NCBI GenBank assembly: GCA_019241525.1
Contig: JAFAWY010000058.1
Coordinates: forward strand, 62,001 to 126,000
From: Pseudonocardiales bacterium
Lineage (GTDB): Bacteria > Actinomycetota > Actinomycetes > Mycobacteriales > Pseudonocardiaceae
DNA length: 64,000 nt
Reading direction: 5' to 3'
Of this stretch, positions 13,423 through 22,434 are shown piece after piece. Position 1 is the first letter of the stretch. Every line of letters starts with the position of its first letter. The translations under genes were made by a program, and so were the position numbers. Under the pieces are notes generated by a model, which did not search any database, had not been told where the DNA came from, and saw only the letters and a list, made by a program, of their open reading frames with translations.

Positions 13423-13782
13423 ATGCACATGACCGTCAACCACGTTCTTGCCGTTGCCCCGGTCAGAGACATCGACACAGCCCGCGCATGGTACGAACGC
13501 CTGTTCGGCCGGGCGCCGGACAATCGACCGATGGACAGTCTCGCGGAGTGGCGCGTCACGGAAACCGGATGGCTGCAGGTGTGGCAAGACGCCGACCGCG
13601 CAGGTCACGCTCTGGTCAATTTCGCCGTTGACGACCTGGAACACCAGTGTGCCGAGCTTGCGACGAGAGGCCTGAATCCGGGGTCGATCGAGACGGTGAA
13701 CAAGGGCGTCCGGCTGTCGACCATCATCGATCCCGACGGCAACACGATCACCTTTATCGGCAACTTCCGTGTCGAGTACTGA
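13423..13782 (+). CDS. VOC (glyoxalase/bleomycin resistance) family protein
   Basis: MHMTVNHVLAVAPVRDIDTARAWYERLFGRAPDN...STIIDPDGNTITFIGNF; start at 13423 preceded by GGAGAGGAGC. Confidence 0.85.
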   Translation: MHMTVNHVLAVAPVRDIDTARAWYERLFGRAPDNRPMDSLAEWRVTETGWLQVWQDADRAGHALVNFAVDDLEHQCAELATRGLNPGSIETVNKGVRLSTIIDPDGNTITFIGNFRVEY

Positions 13783-13818
13783 GATGCCGTGTGCTTGATG
13801 TCGAGACGTTCACCACAG

Positions 13819-14589
13819 TCACGGTTCCGGGGTCAGCCACAGACGGGTTCCGTTGATCTCTCGGGAGGACTTGTCCCAGACGCCGACGATGGCCTCGGCC
13901 AGATCTCTGACGTCTGTAAATCCCGCGAAGGCAGCGTGCGGTCGCTCTTCCCGCATCGCGTCGTGAACCAGTGCCTTGACGATGAGGATGACCGCGGCGG
14001 CCGATGGTTCACCGTCGTGTCCCGACGCGTGGAAGGAGTCGGCGAGTGCCAGGGTCCATGCCTCGGCCGCAGACTTCGCGGCTGTGTATGCGGCATTGCC
14101 TGCGGTGGGCTTGGCGGCAGCCGCAGCACTGATCAGGACGTAGCGACCCCTTCCACTACGGGACAACGGGGCCTGAAAGGCCAGGGAAGTGTGCTGCACA
14201 GTGCGAATGAGCAGCTTCTCAAGCAGCCCCCAGTGCGCCAGCTCGGTCTCGGCAAACGTCTCGGAGCCTCGCCAGCCCCCGACCAGGTGGATCAGGCCAT
14301 CGATGCGACCGAATTCTTTCTCGATGCGCTGCGCCCAGGAGCGCGCCTGATCTAGGTCGAGTAGGTCCACGGTGTCACCGGTGACGATGGCATTGCTGCG
14401 TACCTGGCGGGCGGCGTCCACGGCATCGGCCAAACGCGTCGCGTCGGCATCGGCGGCTGCCACCGTCGCCCCGGTCTCAGCCAAGCGCACTAGGGCTGCC
14501 CGACCCGCCGGTCCAGCAGCTCCCGCCACCGCCACGACAGCACCCTGTAACCGGCCGTTGTCCTGGCTGCCTGGCGGAGTGGTCATCAC
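13819..14589 (-). CDS. SDR family oxidoreductase
   Basis: 256 aa; GAVVAVAGAAGPAGRAALVRLAETGATVAAADAD...YTAAKSAAEAW. Confidence 0.85.
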   Translation of the reverse strand: MMTTPPGSQDNGRLQGAVVAVAGAAGPAGRAALVRLAETGATVAAADADATRLADAVDAARQVRSNAIVTGDTVDLLDLDQARSWAQRIEKEFGRIDGLIHLVGGWRGSETFAETELAHWGLLEKLLIRTVQHTSLAFQAPLSRSGRGRYVLISAAAAAKPTAGNAAYTAAKSAAEAWTLALADSFHASGHDGEPSAAAVILIVKALVHDAMREERPHAAFAGFTDVRDLAEAIVGVWDKSSREINGTRLWLTPEP

Positions 14590-14690
14590 CCATCACCCTC
14601 CTTCATCCGCTTGTGCTCGGAGATGATGTAACCAAAGCCGGCCGTCCCCGCATTGGCGGGACCTCGTGTCGGCACTGGGATAATCCGATC

Positions 14691-15314
14691 GTGGCTGATC
14701 CTGACGCGCCCTCCCCGCCGGCCCGCCCGCCGCGCGAGCGAATGGTCCGCGCCGCAATGCGGTTGATTCGCGCCCAAGGGGTCAGCGCTAGCGGGATGCG
14801 AGAGATTGTCGAACTGGCCGAAGCGCCACGCGGTTCGCTGCAGCATTATTTTCCCGGCGGGAAGCAGCAGTTGGTAACCGAGGCGCTGTTGTATTCCGGC
14901 GACATCGCCGCGCGCCGGGTCAGGCGCTTTGCCGAACAATTGCCGGAACCGACGCCGGGTTCCGTTTTCGCCGCCCTGGTCGGGGAATGGCGCGAGCTGT
15001 ACCGGACGAAAGGGTTCGCCGAAGGATGTCCGCTGGCCGCCGCAGCGGTGGACACGGCGGCCACCAGCCCAGCGCTGCGGGAAGCCGTGCATCGCGCGCT
15101 GCTGGCCTGGCAGGACCCGCTGCGGGTGGTACTCGCCGAACTTGGGGTGCCCGAGGCACGGGCAGGCTCGCTGGCCATGGTGATGATCAGCGCATTAGAG
15201 GGGGCGCTGATCCTGGCACGCGCGCATCAGGACCTCGAACCGTTGGATGCAGTCATCGCGGAGTTGTGCCCGCTGTTGGATTCCGCGGCACCGCGTGCCG
15301 ATTCGGTTGGGTGA
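14691..15314 (+). CDS. TetR/AcrR family regulator
   Basis: GTG start at 14691 in frame with ORF 14613-15314; RERMVRAAMRLIRAQGVSASGMREIVELAEAPRGSLQHYFPGGKQQLVTEAL is a TetR HTH. Confidence 0.88.
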   Translation: MADPDAPSPPARPPRERMVRAAMRLIRAQGVSASGMREIVELAEAPRGSLQHYFPGGKQQLVTEALLYSGDIAARRVRRFAEQLPEPTPGSVFAALVGEWRELYRTKGFAEGCPLAAAAVDTAATSPALREAVHRALLAWQDPLRVVLAELGVPEARAGSLAMVMISALEGALILARAHQDLEPLDAVIAELCPLLDSAAPRADSVG

Positions 15315-16185
15315 GCGCTACCGCGTGAGGCTGCGTCAGGCCCACCGCGTTGGCTATCGGCAGGGTTGCGCTGTCTATGACCGCGGCGGCCAGCGGGGTG
15401 AGCAGATCGGCGAGCCGACCGGTGTCGAGTTCCCCGAGCGCCTCCCACGGGCGCATCGCCGCGGCGTCGGTGCCATCCTCAATCCGCTCGCGCAGCGCAG
15501 CGCCGGACTCGGTGAGTCCGCCGCGCTCGTCCAGCAGGCCAGCAGCACACAGCTCGTCCACCGCCTGTTGCCATTGCTCCTCGACCCACCCGCGGCTCTC
15601 GCGGAGCACGTCCGCCTCGGCCTCGCCCGCGGCGGCCTTGAGTAGGTGCGCCTGGGCGGGAGTCATCTGGTTGGCTACCAGCACGGCGTTGTGCCCGTCC
15701 CCGCGGTGCTCACGCAGAGTGGAAGTGGCCTGCCACAGCGCCAGATGGGGCGCTGCCGGCCGGGGCAGCGCCTGGTTTGCCGCCGCCACCACCCGACCGG
15801 CGCAGTCCGCGGCGGCCGCGGCCTGCCAGGCCAGCTCAGCTGCTTCGGCCATGGCCGCCGACTCCACCGTGTCTTGGTTCCAGAGCCGGCGCAGCGCAGC
15901 GTCTGCACCCTCCAGCCGCGCAGCCAGCGCCTCTTCGGCCGTACTGTAGCTCCAGGCATCGGGCAATGCCCGGCACACCCGGCGGGGGTGGAAGCCGAAA
16001 AAGCTTGCGATGACCGGAGCCGGACCGACCTTGCCGAGCGGAGCGGCGCGGAAGGCGAAGTAACCCATCCAGAAGCCGCGCATTCCCAACCGATCAGCGG
16101 CGGCGCGCGCCTCAGGAGCGAAATAGATCACGTCATGGATCGGTTCGTATAGCCGCCACATCCTCCGCGCGACCGTGCCGGTCAT
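15253..16185 (-). CDS. SCO6745-family helix-turn-helix-containing protein
   Basis: MTGTVARRMWRLYEPIHDVIYFAPEARAAADRLGMRGFWMGYFAFRAAPLGKVGPAPVIASFFGFHPRRV resembles actinobacterial SCO6745-type proteins. Confidence 0.75.
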   Translation of the reverse strand: MTGTVARRMWRLYEPIHDVIYFAPEARAAADRLGMRGFWMGYFAFRAAPLGKVGPAPVIASFFGFHPRRVCRALPDAWSYSTAEEALAARLEGADAALRRLWNQDTVESAAMAEAAELAWQAAAAADCAGRVVAAANQALPRPAAPHLALWQATSTLREHRGDGHNAVLVANQMTPAQAHLLKAAAGEAEADVLRESRGWVEEQWQQAVDELCAAGLLDERGGLTESGAALRERIEDGTDAAAMRPWEALGELDTGRLADLLTPLAAAVIDSATLPIANAVGLTQPHAVALTQPNRHAVPRNPTAGTTPR

Positions 16186-16259
16186 CGTCTCCCTTTCTCG
16201 ATTCCCGTCATGACGGGCGTCATAATGACGGAGGGCCAGGCAGACGGATAGAGTCCGGC

Positions 16260-16279
16260 GGTATGACAAGTGTCATACC
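16260..16279. promoter_or_regulatory. Candidate operator GGTATGACA-AG-TGTCATACC in a divergent promoter region
   Basis: 9+2+9 perfect inverted repeat; related GTCATGAC / GTCAT...ATGAC motifs at 16207-16229. Confidence 0.75.
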
Positions 16280-16369
16280 CCTGTCCGTCCTGGCGGATAC
16301 CGCCGCAGAGCGCGCGGTCGTTCACGTCCTGGTAGGTGCTCCGCTGGCCGCGGCGAGCTTTCCGGGACG

Positions 16370-17326
16370 GTGCTGGTGACCGCGGCCGCACCCGAGGCGG
16401 CTTCGCGCGTCGGGTTCATCGGACTGGGTCTCATGGGTCAGCCCATGGCGCTCAATCTTGCCCGTGCCGGGATCCCGCTGGTGGTGTGGAACCGCACGAC
16501 CGGCCGATCCGATCCGCTGCGCGCGCTTGGTGCCCGCGTCGTCTCCACTGCGTTCGAGGTACTCCAGCGGGCTCGGATTGTCATCCTGATGCTGGCCGAT
16601 GGGACCGCGATCGACGAGGTACTCGGTCGGGGTACCCCAGTCCTCGCCGCGACGGTGACCGACCGCACCGTCGTGCACATGGGGACAACCTCGCCGGAGT
16701 ACTCCCGTGACCTGGCCACCGACATCGAGGCGGCGGGCGGGCGCTACGTCGAGGCTCCTGTCTCCGGATCACGCGTGCCGGCAGAGACTGGTGACCTCGT
16801 GGCGATGCTTGCCGGTGACGATGACGTCATCCAGCAAGTCTGTCCGGTGCTGCGTCCCATGTGCCGGGAGACGCTGTTCTGCGGGCCGGTGCCCAACGCA
16901 CTGCTGATGAAGCTGGCCGTCAACATCTTCCTGATCACGACCGTGACCGGCCTTGCGGAGTCCTATCACTTCGCCCAGCAGCACGGCCTGGACCTGCGAA
17001 TATTCCGGCACGTCATCGACGGCGGGCAAATGGCAAGCAGCATCTCTCGGGTCAAAACCGCCAAGCTGCTCTCGCACGACTTCACCGCCCAGGCCGCCGC
17101 CGCTGATGCCCTGAAAAACAACGAACTGGTCGCCCAAGCTGCACGCCAAGCCGGCATCGCCTCGCCGGTGCTGGACGTCTGCCACACCCTGTTCGATGAG
17201 ACCGTGACTCTCGGCCGCGGTGCGTTCGACATGATCGCCGTGCTGGCTGCGCTGGAGGCGCGCACCGCGGCGGCGCGCACGGATCCCGAGCAGCTTGCCG
17301 TGGTCAGCGCTGGCGGTAGCTGTTGA
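16370..17326 (+). CDS. NAD(P)-dependent oxidoreductase, 3-hydroxyisobutyrate/6-phosphogluconate dehydrogenase family
   Basis: [64 protein letters not shown]. Confidence 0.88.
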   Translation: MLVTAAAPEAASRVGFIGLGLMGQPMALNLARAGIPLVVWNRTTGRSDPLRALGARVVSTAFEVLQRARIVILMLADGTAIDEVLGRGTPVLAATVTDRTVVHMGTTSPEYSRDLATDIEAAGGRYVEAPVSGSRVPAETGDLVAMLAGDDDVIQQVCPVLRPMCRETLFCGPVPNALLMKLAVNIFLITTVTGLAESYHFAQQHGLDLRIFRHVIDGGQMASSISRVKTAKLLSHDFTAQAAAADALKNNELVAQAARQAGIASPVLDVCHTLFDETVTLGRGAFDMIAVLAALEARTAAARTDPEQLAVVSAGGSC

Positions 17327-18482
17327 CGTAAGCGCGGGCGTTGCGGACGGTCTCGGGCAGGGCGTCGCCGCCGAACTTCTCCAAGACGGCATCGGCGAGC
17401 ACAAGCGCGACCATCGCCTCGGCGACCACGCCCGCGGCGGGGACCGCGCAGACGTCGGAGCGCTGGTTGATCGCGACAGCCGGTTGGCCGGTGGCGACAT
17501 CGACGGTGGCCAACGCGCGCGGCACAGTGGAGATCGGCTTCATCGCCACCCGAACCCGCAGCGTCTCTCCGTTGGTCATGCCCCCTTCAAGGCCACCGGC
17601 CCGGTTGGTGCGGCGCACCACACCGTCCGCCGCGGGAGCCATCTCATCGTGCGCGGCGCTGCCGCGGCGCCGTGCGGTGGCGAACCCATCGCCCACCTCG
17701 ACGCCCTTCATGGCCTGGATTCCCATCAGCGCGCCGGCCAGCCGGGCGTCCAACCGCCGGTCGGCGTGGACGTATGAGCCCAATCCGACCGGGAGCCCGT
17801 ATGCCAGCACCTCAATCACGCCGCCGAGCGTGTCGCCGTCTTTCTTGGCGGCGTCCACCTCGGCGATCATCGCAGCTGAGGCCTCCTCCGAGTACGCCCG
17901 GACTGGGCTGGCGTCAACCCGCTCCAGGTCATCCGGTCTGGGCAGTACACCTGCGGGAGCCTCAGCCTGCCCTAGCGACACCACATGGGACAGGATTTCG
18001 ACATCGAGAGCCTGGCGCAGGAAGGCCTTGGCCACGGTGCCCAGGGCAACCCGGGAAGCGGTTTCACGGGCGCTGGCGCGTTCCAGCACCGGTCGGGCGT
18101 CGTCGAAACCGAACTTGGTCATCCCGGCCAGGTCTGCGTGCCCCGGCCGGGGTCGGGTCAGCGGCGCATTGCGGGCCTGCTCAGCCAGCATCACCGGGTC
18201 CACCGGATCGGCCGCCATGACGGTTTCCCACTTCGGCCACTCGGTGTTGCCGATCCGGATGGCAACTGGACCGCCCAGAGTTCGACCGTGCCGGATGCCG
18301 CCAAGCAGTTCTACTTCGTCGGCTTCGAACTTCATCCGTGCCCCGCGGCCGTATCCCAGGCGGCGGCGGGCCAGCTCAGCCTGGATGTCTTTGGACGTCA
18401 CCTCGACACCGGCGACCATTCCTTCCAGCACCGCGACCAGAGCGGGACCGTGCGATTCTCCAGCGGTGAGCCAACGCAGCAT
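17304..18482 (-). CDS. aroC: Chorismate synthase
   Basis: In-frame ATG at 18482 gives [75 protein letters not shown]. Confidence 0.97.
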   Translation of the reverse strand: MLRWLTAGESHGPALVAVLEGMVAGVEVTSKDIQAELARRRLGYGRGARMKFEADEVELLGGIRHGRTLGGPVAIRIGNTEWPKWETVMAADPVDPVMLAEQARNAPLTRPRPGHADLAGMTKFGFDDARPVLERASARETASRVALGTVAKAFLRQALDVEILSHVVSLGQAEAPAGVLPRPDDLERVDASPVRAYSEEASAAMIAEVDAAKKDGDTLGGVIEVLAYGLPVGLGSYVHADRRLDARLAGALMGIQAMKGVEVGDGFATARRRGSAAHDEMAPAADGVVRRTNRAGGLEGGMTNGETLRVRVAMKPISTVPRALATVDVATGQPAVAINQRSDVCAVPAAGVVAEAMVALVLADAVLEKFGGDALPETVRNARAYVNSYRQR

Positions 18483-18557
18483 GCCGCCATCGTGCCACGC
18501 TCTAGGAGCCTTCAGGCTGGGGTCACCTGGCCGGCCCGGCTGCACATCTTGGCGGCG

Positions 18558-18601
18558 CGACACGCGGGGCACGAGGGCACGACACGCGGGGCATGAGGGC
18601 A
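18558..18601. repeat. 22-bp tandem repeat, 2 copies (CGACACGCGGGGCAYGAGGGCA)
   Basis: Copies 18558-18579 and 18580-18601 differ at one position. Confidence 0.85.
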
Positions 18602-18603
18602 GG

Positions 18604-20139
18604 TCAGGCTTCGGCAACGGCGGGGACCGCGTTGACGGCTGCCGGGGCGGCCCTGTTCCGGAGCCTGCGGTGCACCACCAGGCCGACCACCACCAACCCG
18701 GCGACGAACAGCAGCGCTGAGTACTGGAGCACCCAGCTGGTACCTGCCGGGTCGTACACCGCCTGCCGCGGCCAGGCAATGTTGATCATCATTGCCACGC
18801 CGTACACCACGGCAAACAGGTTCACCGGTAGCCCCCACCGTCCCAGCGAAAAGCCTCCGGGACCCGTCATCGGCAGCCGACCGCGCAGCCGAGCTTTCAG
18901 AGCGGGACCGGTGACCAGAAGGTACGCCAGGTAGACGATCACCACCGACGTGCTGGTGACCGCCGCGAATGCCGCTGGGTTACCGAGGTTGATCAGCAGC
19001 ACGGCAATCGCCAGCACGCCTACCGCGATGCCGGTGACGATCGGCGTCCCAGTCTGTGGGTGGACCCGGGCGAGCAACCGAGCTCCGGGCAGCCGGCCGT
19101 CGCGGGCCATGCTGAACATCACCCGCGACGCCGAGTTCTGGATGGCCAGGCAGGCGGACACGATCGAGACAGCGACGACCGTCAACAGTGCCCGGCCAAG
19201 CGTGGAGTCCAGCCGGCTGGTGATCACGTAGGCGATCCCTCCTGCGGACAGCTGGCCGTCGGTCAACGAGGGCGCCGCCATCAGCGCAGCCACGATCATG
19301 AACCCGCCGCCGACGAACGACACCAGGAGAGCGCGCAGGATCGCCGACGGGACCACGCGCCGGGGCTCGGTCGTCTCCTCAGAAAGCTCAGCGGCGCTGT
19401 CGAAGCCGTACATGACGTAGGCCGCCATCAACGTAGAGGCCAGGAAGGCGTAGATGTACGGGCTGTTGCCGGAGACATTGAGCGTTTGGGTGACGACGCC
19501 GGGGCCGCGTTCGGCGTGGCTGAACAGCAGCATCAGCAGCAGCACCACGCCGATGATTTCACAGCTGACCCCGATTCCGTTGATCACCGCCATGAACCGC
19601 ACGCCGACAGCGCTGATCACGGTGGCGACCGCGATGAGCACCGCGCCGAGCAGGATCCCGTTGGCGGCACCCGATGCCGAGGTGACCGAGGAGTCGCTGC
19701 CGATGATCTGGAAGCCCGACCACACCGCGGGCAGCACTGCTTGGAGCGCGATGCCGATCGCCGCCACACTGACGATGTAGCCGATCAGCATCGCCCACCC
19801 GGCGAACCATCCGACAATCTCCCCGGCAAGCCTGCGTGACCACTGGTAGATGCACCCGGCCAGCGGCCAACTCGCGGCGAGTTCGGCGAACACCAGCGCC
19901 ACGCATAGCTGGCCGGCGAACACCAGTGGCCAGGTCCAGAAAAACGCCGGCCCGCCGAACGAGTAGCCCAGCGCGAACAGCTGGAATACCGTGGTGAGGA
20001 TCGACACGAAGGAGAACCCGGCGGCGAAGGACGAAAACCAACCGAGCCGGCGGTGCAGCTCCTGGCGGTAGCCGATGCGGCGCAGATCCTCGGCGTCGGG
20101 GCCGCCGGTCGGGCTGGTGATCAGGACAGGGGCGCTCAT
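18604..20139 (-). CDS. APC-superfamily amino acid/polyamine-type permease (candidate guanidine or guanidino-compound transporter)
   Basis: ~511 aa multi-TM protein, [48 protein letters not shown]; starts 1 nt after the ureohydrolase stop, so same operon. Substrate is inferred. Confidence 0.85.
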   Translation of the reverse strand: MSAPVLITSPTGGPDAEDLRRIGYRQELHRRLGWFSSFAAGFSFVSILTTVFQLFALGYSFGGPAFFWTWPLVFAGQLCVALVFAELAASWPLAGCIYQWSRRLAGEIVGWFAGWAMLIGYIVSVAAIGIALQAVLPAVWSGFQIIGSDSSVTSASGAANGILLGAVLIAVATVISAVGVRFMAVINGIGVSCEIIGVVLLLMLLFSHAERGPGVVTQTLNVSGNSPYIYAFLASTLMAAYVMYGFDSAAELSEETTEPRRVVPSAILRALLVSFVGGGFMIVAALMAAPSLTDGQLSAGGIAYVITSRLDSTLGRALLTVVAVSIVSACLAIQNSASRVMFSMARDGRLPGARLLARVHPQTGTPIVTGIAVGVLAIAVLLINLGNPAAFAAVTSTSVVIVYLAYLLVTGPALKARLRGRLPMTGPGGFSLGRWGLPVNLFAVVYGVAMMINIAWPRQAVYDPAGTSWVLQYSALLFVAGLVVVGLVVHRRLRNRAAPAAVNAVPAVAEA

Positions 20140-20140
20140 T

Positions 20141-21304
20141 TTAACTGGCCTTTCGCGGTAGATGACCGGCACGCACGAGGCAGCCGAGGGTGTCGCAGAT
20201 CACCCGGGTCGCGATGAGTGAGGTGATCTCGACGTTGTCGTAGGGCGGGGAGCACTCCACGACCTCGATGCCCGCCAGCGGGCGGGCGGCGACGAGCTGG
20301 ATGAACTTCAGGACCTCGCGAGGCAAGAACCCGCCAGGTTCGGGCCACCCTGTGCCGGGGACGAACGCTGCGTCGAGGCAGTCGACGTCGAAGGACAACC
20401 AGACGGCGTCGGTTCCGTCCCACGCGACATCCAGGGCACGTTGCGCGGCGGCCTCGATGCCCATCTCCACGCAGTCGGTGACGGTCAGAATCGTGGTGCC
20501 GCGCTCCCGGCCGACCTTCACTCCGGGTCGGGGCGCCTGCCAGCCGCCGATGCCGATCTGCACCAGGTTGCGGGGCGGCACGTTGGGCAGGTCCGTGGCG
20601 TGAAACCACGGGGTGGTGTGCATCCGCTCGTCGAGGTCGGTTTCCTGGGTGTCGACGTGGCGGTCGAAGTGGATGATGCCGAGCTTGCTGCCGTTGAGGT
20701 GCTCCGCGACCGCGCGTGTGGTCGGGAACCCGATGGAGTGGTCACCGCCCAGCACGACCGGGAAGGCGCCGGAGGCATAGACGTGTCCGACCGCCTTGGA
20801 GATCTGGTCGAAGGTCTTTTCGATATTGCCGGGGATGGTGAATACGTCACCGAGGTCACCAATAGTAATTGACTCTCGCAGGTCGACGCCGAGCTCGAAG
20901 CTGTACGGGCCGTACAGCGCGGAGATTTTGCGGATGCCCTGCGGACCGAAGCGGGTTCCGGACCGGTAGGTGGTGCCGCCATCGAAGGGTGCGCCGAGCA
21001 CCGCCACGTCATATTCGCCGCAGCGGCGGACGTCTTCGACGTAGGGTGCTTTGAGGAAGGTGTTGATGCCGGCGAAATGCGGCAGCTCTCCACGGGAGAA
21101 GGTAGGGATGCGCCGGTCGACGATCGAGTCGGCTCCGGGTAGCCCTAACTCGAGACCTCGCGCGACCTCCCTTTCCCATTGGGTGGTGGGTAGCGCGGCT
21201 TCGGCCTCGACGGCGTACCGCGCCTCCGGGCCGTAGTGTTGATGCAGATTGTGCACGTCGGGCCTCCGCGTCCACGGCGCCCGGCCGCGAGGGCAGCCGG
21301 GCAT
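20141..21304 (-). CDS. Agmatinase-family ureohydrolase; proposed guanidine hydrolase (GdmH-like)
   Basis: Binuclear-metal ureohydrolase motifs LGGDHSIG, HFDRHVDTQETDLDERMHTTPWFHAT and SFDVDCLDAAFVPGTGWPEPGG. Preceded by a guanidine-I riboswitch. Start is either ATG 21304 or GTG 21256 (the latter with GGAGG upstream). Confidence 0.85.
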   Translation of the reverse strand: MPGCPRGRAPWTRRPDVHNLHQHYGPEARYAVEAEAALPTTQWEREVARGLELGLPGADSIVDRRIPTFSRGELPHFAGINTFLKAPYVEDVRRCGEYDVAVLGAPFDGGTTYRSGTRFGPQGIRKISALYGPYSFELGVDLRESITIGDLGDVFTIPGNIEKTFDQISKAVGHVYASGAFPVVLGGDHSIGFPTTRAVAEHLNGSKLGIIHFDRHVDTQETDLDERMHTTPWFHATDLPNVPPRNLVQIGIGGWQAPRPGVKVGRERGTTILTVTDCVEMGIEAAAQRALDVAWDGTDAVWLSFDVDCLDAAFVPGTGWPEPGGFLPREVLKFIQLVAARPLAGIEVVECSPPYDNVEITSLIATRVICDTLGCLVRAGHLPRKAS

Positions 21305-21310
21305 GGCTGG

Positions 21311-21407
21311 CCTCCCGGGCTTTTGTCCCGCCGTGGAGCGGGCAGCGCGCTGCCCGCCTGCATCTCTCGGTCCAGACTCCCTGCGTACAGCGACGGAACC
21401 CTAGATG
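21311..21407 (-). ncRNA. Guanidine-I riboswitch aptamer (ykkC-yxkD leader)
   Basis: Minus strand: CATCTAGGGTTCCGTCGCTGTACGCAGGGAGTCTGGACCGAGAGATGCAGGCGGGCAGCGCGCTGCCCGCTCCACGGCGGGACAAAAGCCCGGGAGG. It has the ykkC signatures CTAGGGTTCCG, CTGGNCCGAGAG and ACGGNGGGANAAAAGCCCGGGAG, plus a GCGGGCAGCG/CGCTGCCCGC stem. Confidence 0.93.
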
Positions 21408-21413
21408 CGCCTC

Positions 21414-21429
21414 ACTCACTCGAGTGAGT
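21414..21429. repeat. 16-bp perfect palindrome ACTCACTCGAGTGAGT upstream of the riboswitch
   Basis: Read directly: ACTCACTC|GAGTGAGT. Confidence 0.8.
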
Positions 21430-21540
21430 CACCATTCATCACACGGCACTGATATGACCGACTTGTAACCTTGGCGTTGCAGTCGAATCACCTGGTCAAG
21501 CGAGCAGCGCTGGTGTGCAGCGCGATCGTACGGTCTGGTT

Positions 21541-22392
21541 GTGCGCATCCGGGTCATCGACGCGTTCACTGATCGCCCCTTCACCGGCAACCCCGCAGCC
21601 GTCTGCCTCATGGACCGGGCCACCTGGCCTGATACGCGTTGGATGCAGCAGGTCGCCGCTGAGATGAATCTGGCCGAAACCGCCTTCGCCTATCCCCTGA
21701 CGGGCAGCGCCGGCGCCGAGTGGGCGCTGCGCTGGTTCACCCCCACCGTCGAGGTCGACCTGTGCGGGCATGCCACCCTGGCCACCGCCCACGTTTTGCG
21801 TAGTGACGGGCGGTCTCCCAGGACCGTGCGATTCAGCAGCCGCAGCGGAGTGCTGGTTGCCCGTACCAATGACGACGGCACCATCATGCTCGACTTCCCC
21901 GCCGCGTCGGTTACCGAGTCACCCGCCCCCAGCGGTCTGAGTGACGCACTGGACGCCACTCCTGACACCGTTCACGGCACGGGGGCGCTCGGTGACCTGC
22001 TGACCGTGTTTGGGGATGAGAAAGCGATTCACGGCCTGGTTCCGGATTTGACCGCGCTGGCCGGCATTTCCCGCCGTGAAGGTATTCGCGCGATCATTGC
22101 GACCGCACCGGCAGCAGATCCACGCGGTGAGTACGACTTCGTGTCGCGCGTGTTCGCACCCGCTGTCGGCGTCCCGGAGGATCCGGTCACCGGCAGCGCC
22201 CATACCGCGCTCGCCCCCTACTGGTCGGACCGGCTGGGCCGGGACAGCCTGACCGGGCTGCAGGCCTCCGCGCGCACCGGCATAGTCCACACCACCGTCC
22301 ACGGCGATCGAGTGCACCTGACCGGGCGTGCCGTCACCGTCCTCGACGGCACCTTCTCCCCCCGCGTTCTGGAGGCAGAGTGCTGTTTCTGA
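21541..22392 (+). CDS. PhzF family phenazine biosynthesis-like isomerase
   Basis: 283 aa; RIRVIDAFTDRPFTGNPAAVCLM...VDLCGHATLATAHVL...EDPVTGSAHTALAPYW. Confidence 0.92.
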   Translation: MRIRVIDAFTDRPFTGNPAAVCLMDRATWPDTRWMQQVAAEMNLAETAFAYPLTGSAGAEWALRWFTPTVEVDLCGHATLATAHVLRSDGRSPRTVRFSSRSGVLVARTNDDGTIMLDFPAASVTESPAPSGLSDALDATPDTVHGTGALGDLLTVFGDEKAIHGLVPDLTALAGISRREGIRAIIATAPAADPRGEYDFVSRVFAPAVGVPEDPVTGSAHTALAPYWSDRLGRDSLTGLQASARTGIVHTTVHGDRVHLTGRAVTVLDGTFSPRVLEAECCF

Positions 22393-22418
22393 GGACCCCG
22401 AAACAGCACTCTGCCTCC
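22371..22418. terminator. Perfect inverted repeat with 19-bp arms between convergent phzF and ureD; candidate bidirectional terminator
   Basis: GGAGGCAGAGTGCTGTTTC / TGAGGACCCC / GAAACAGCACTCTGCCTCC; left arm encodes the phzF C-terminus. No clear U-tract. Confidence 0.7.
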
Positions 22419-22434
22419 GCAAACGCGTGTTGAG

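Noticed and set aside
18558-18601. CRISPR array
   Set aside because: Only two 22-nt copies with no unique spacers and no cas genes.
17341-18720. 459-aa plus-strand ORF
   Set aside because: Antisense to aroC; low-complexity S/T/A/P composition, no motifs.
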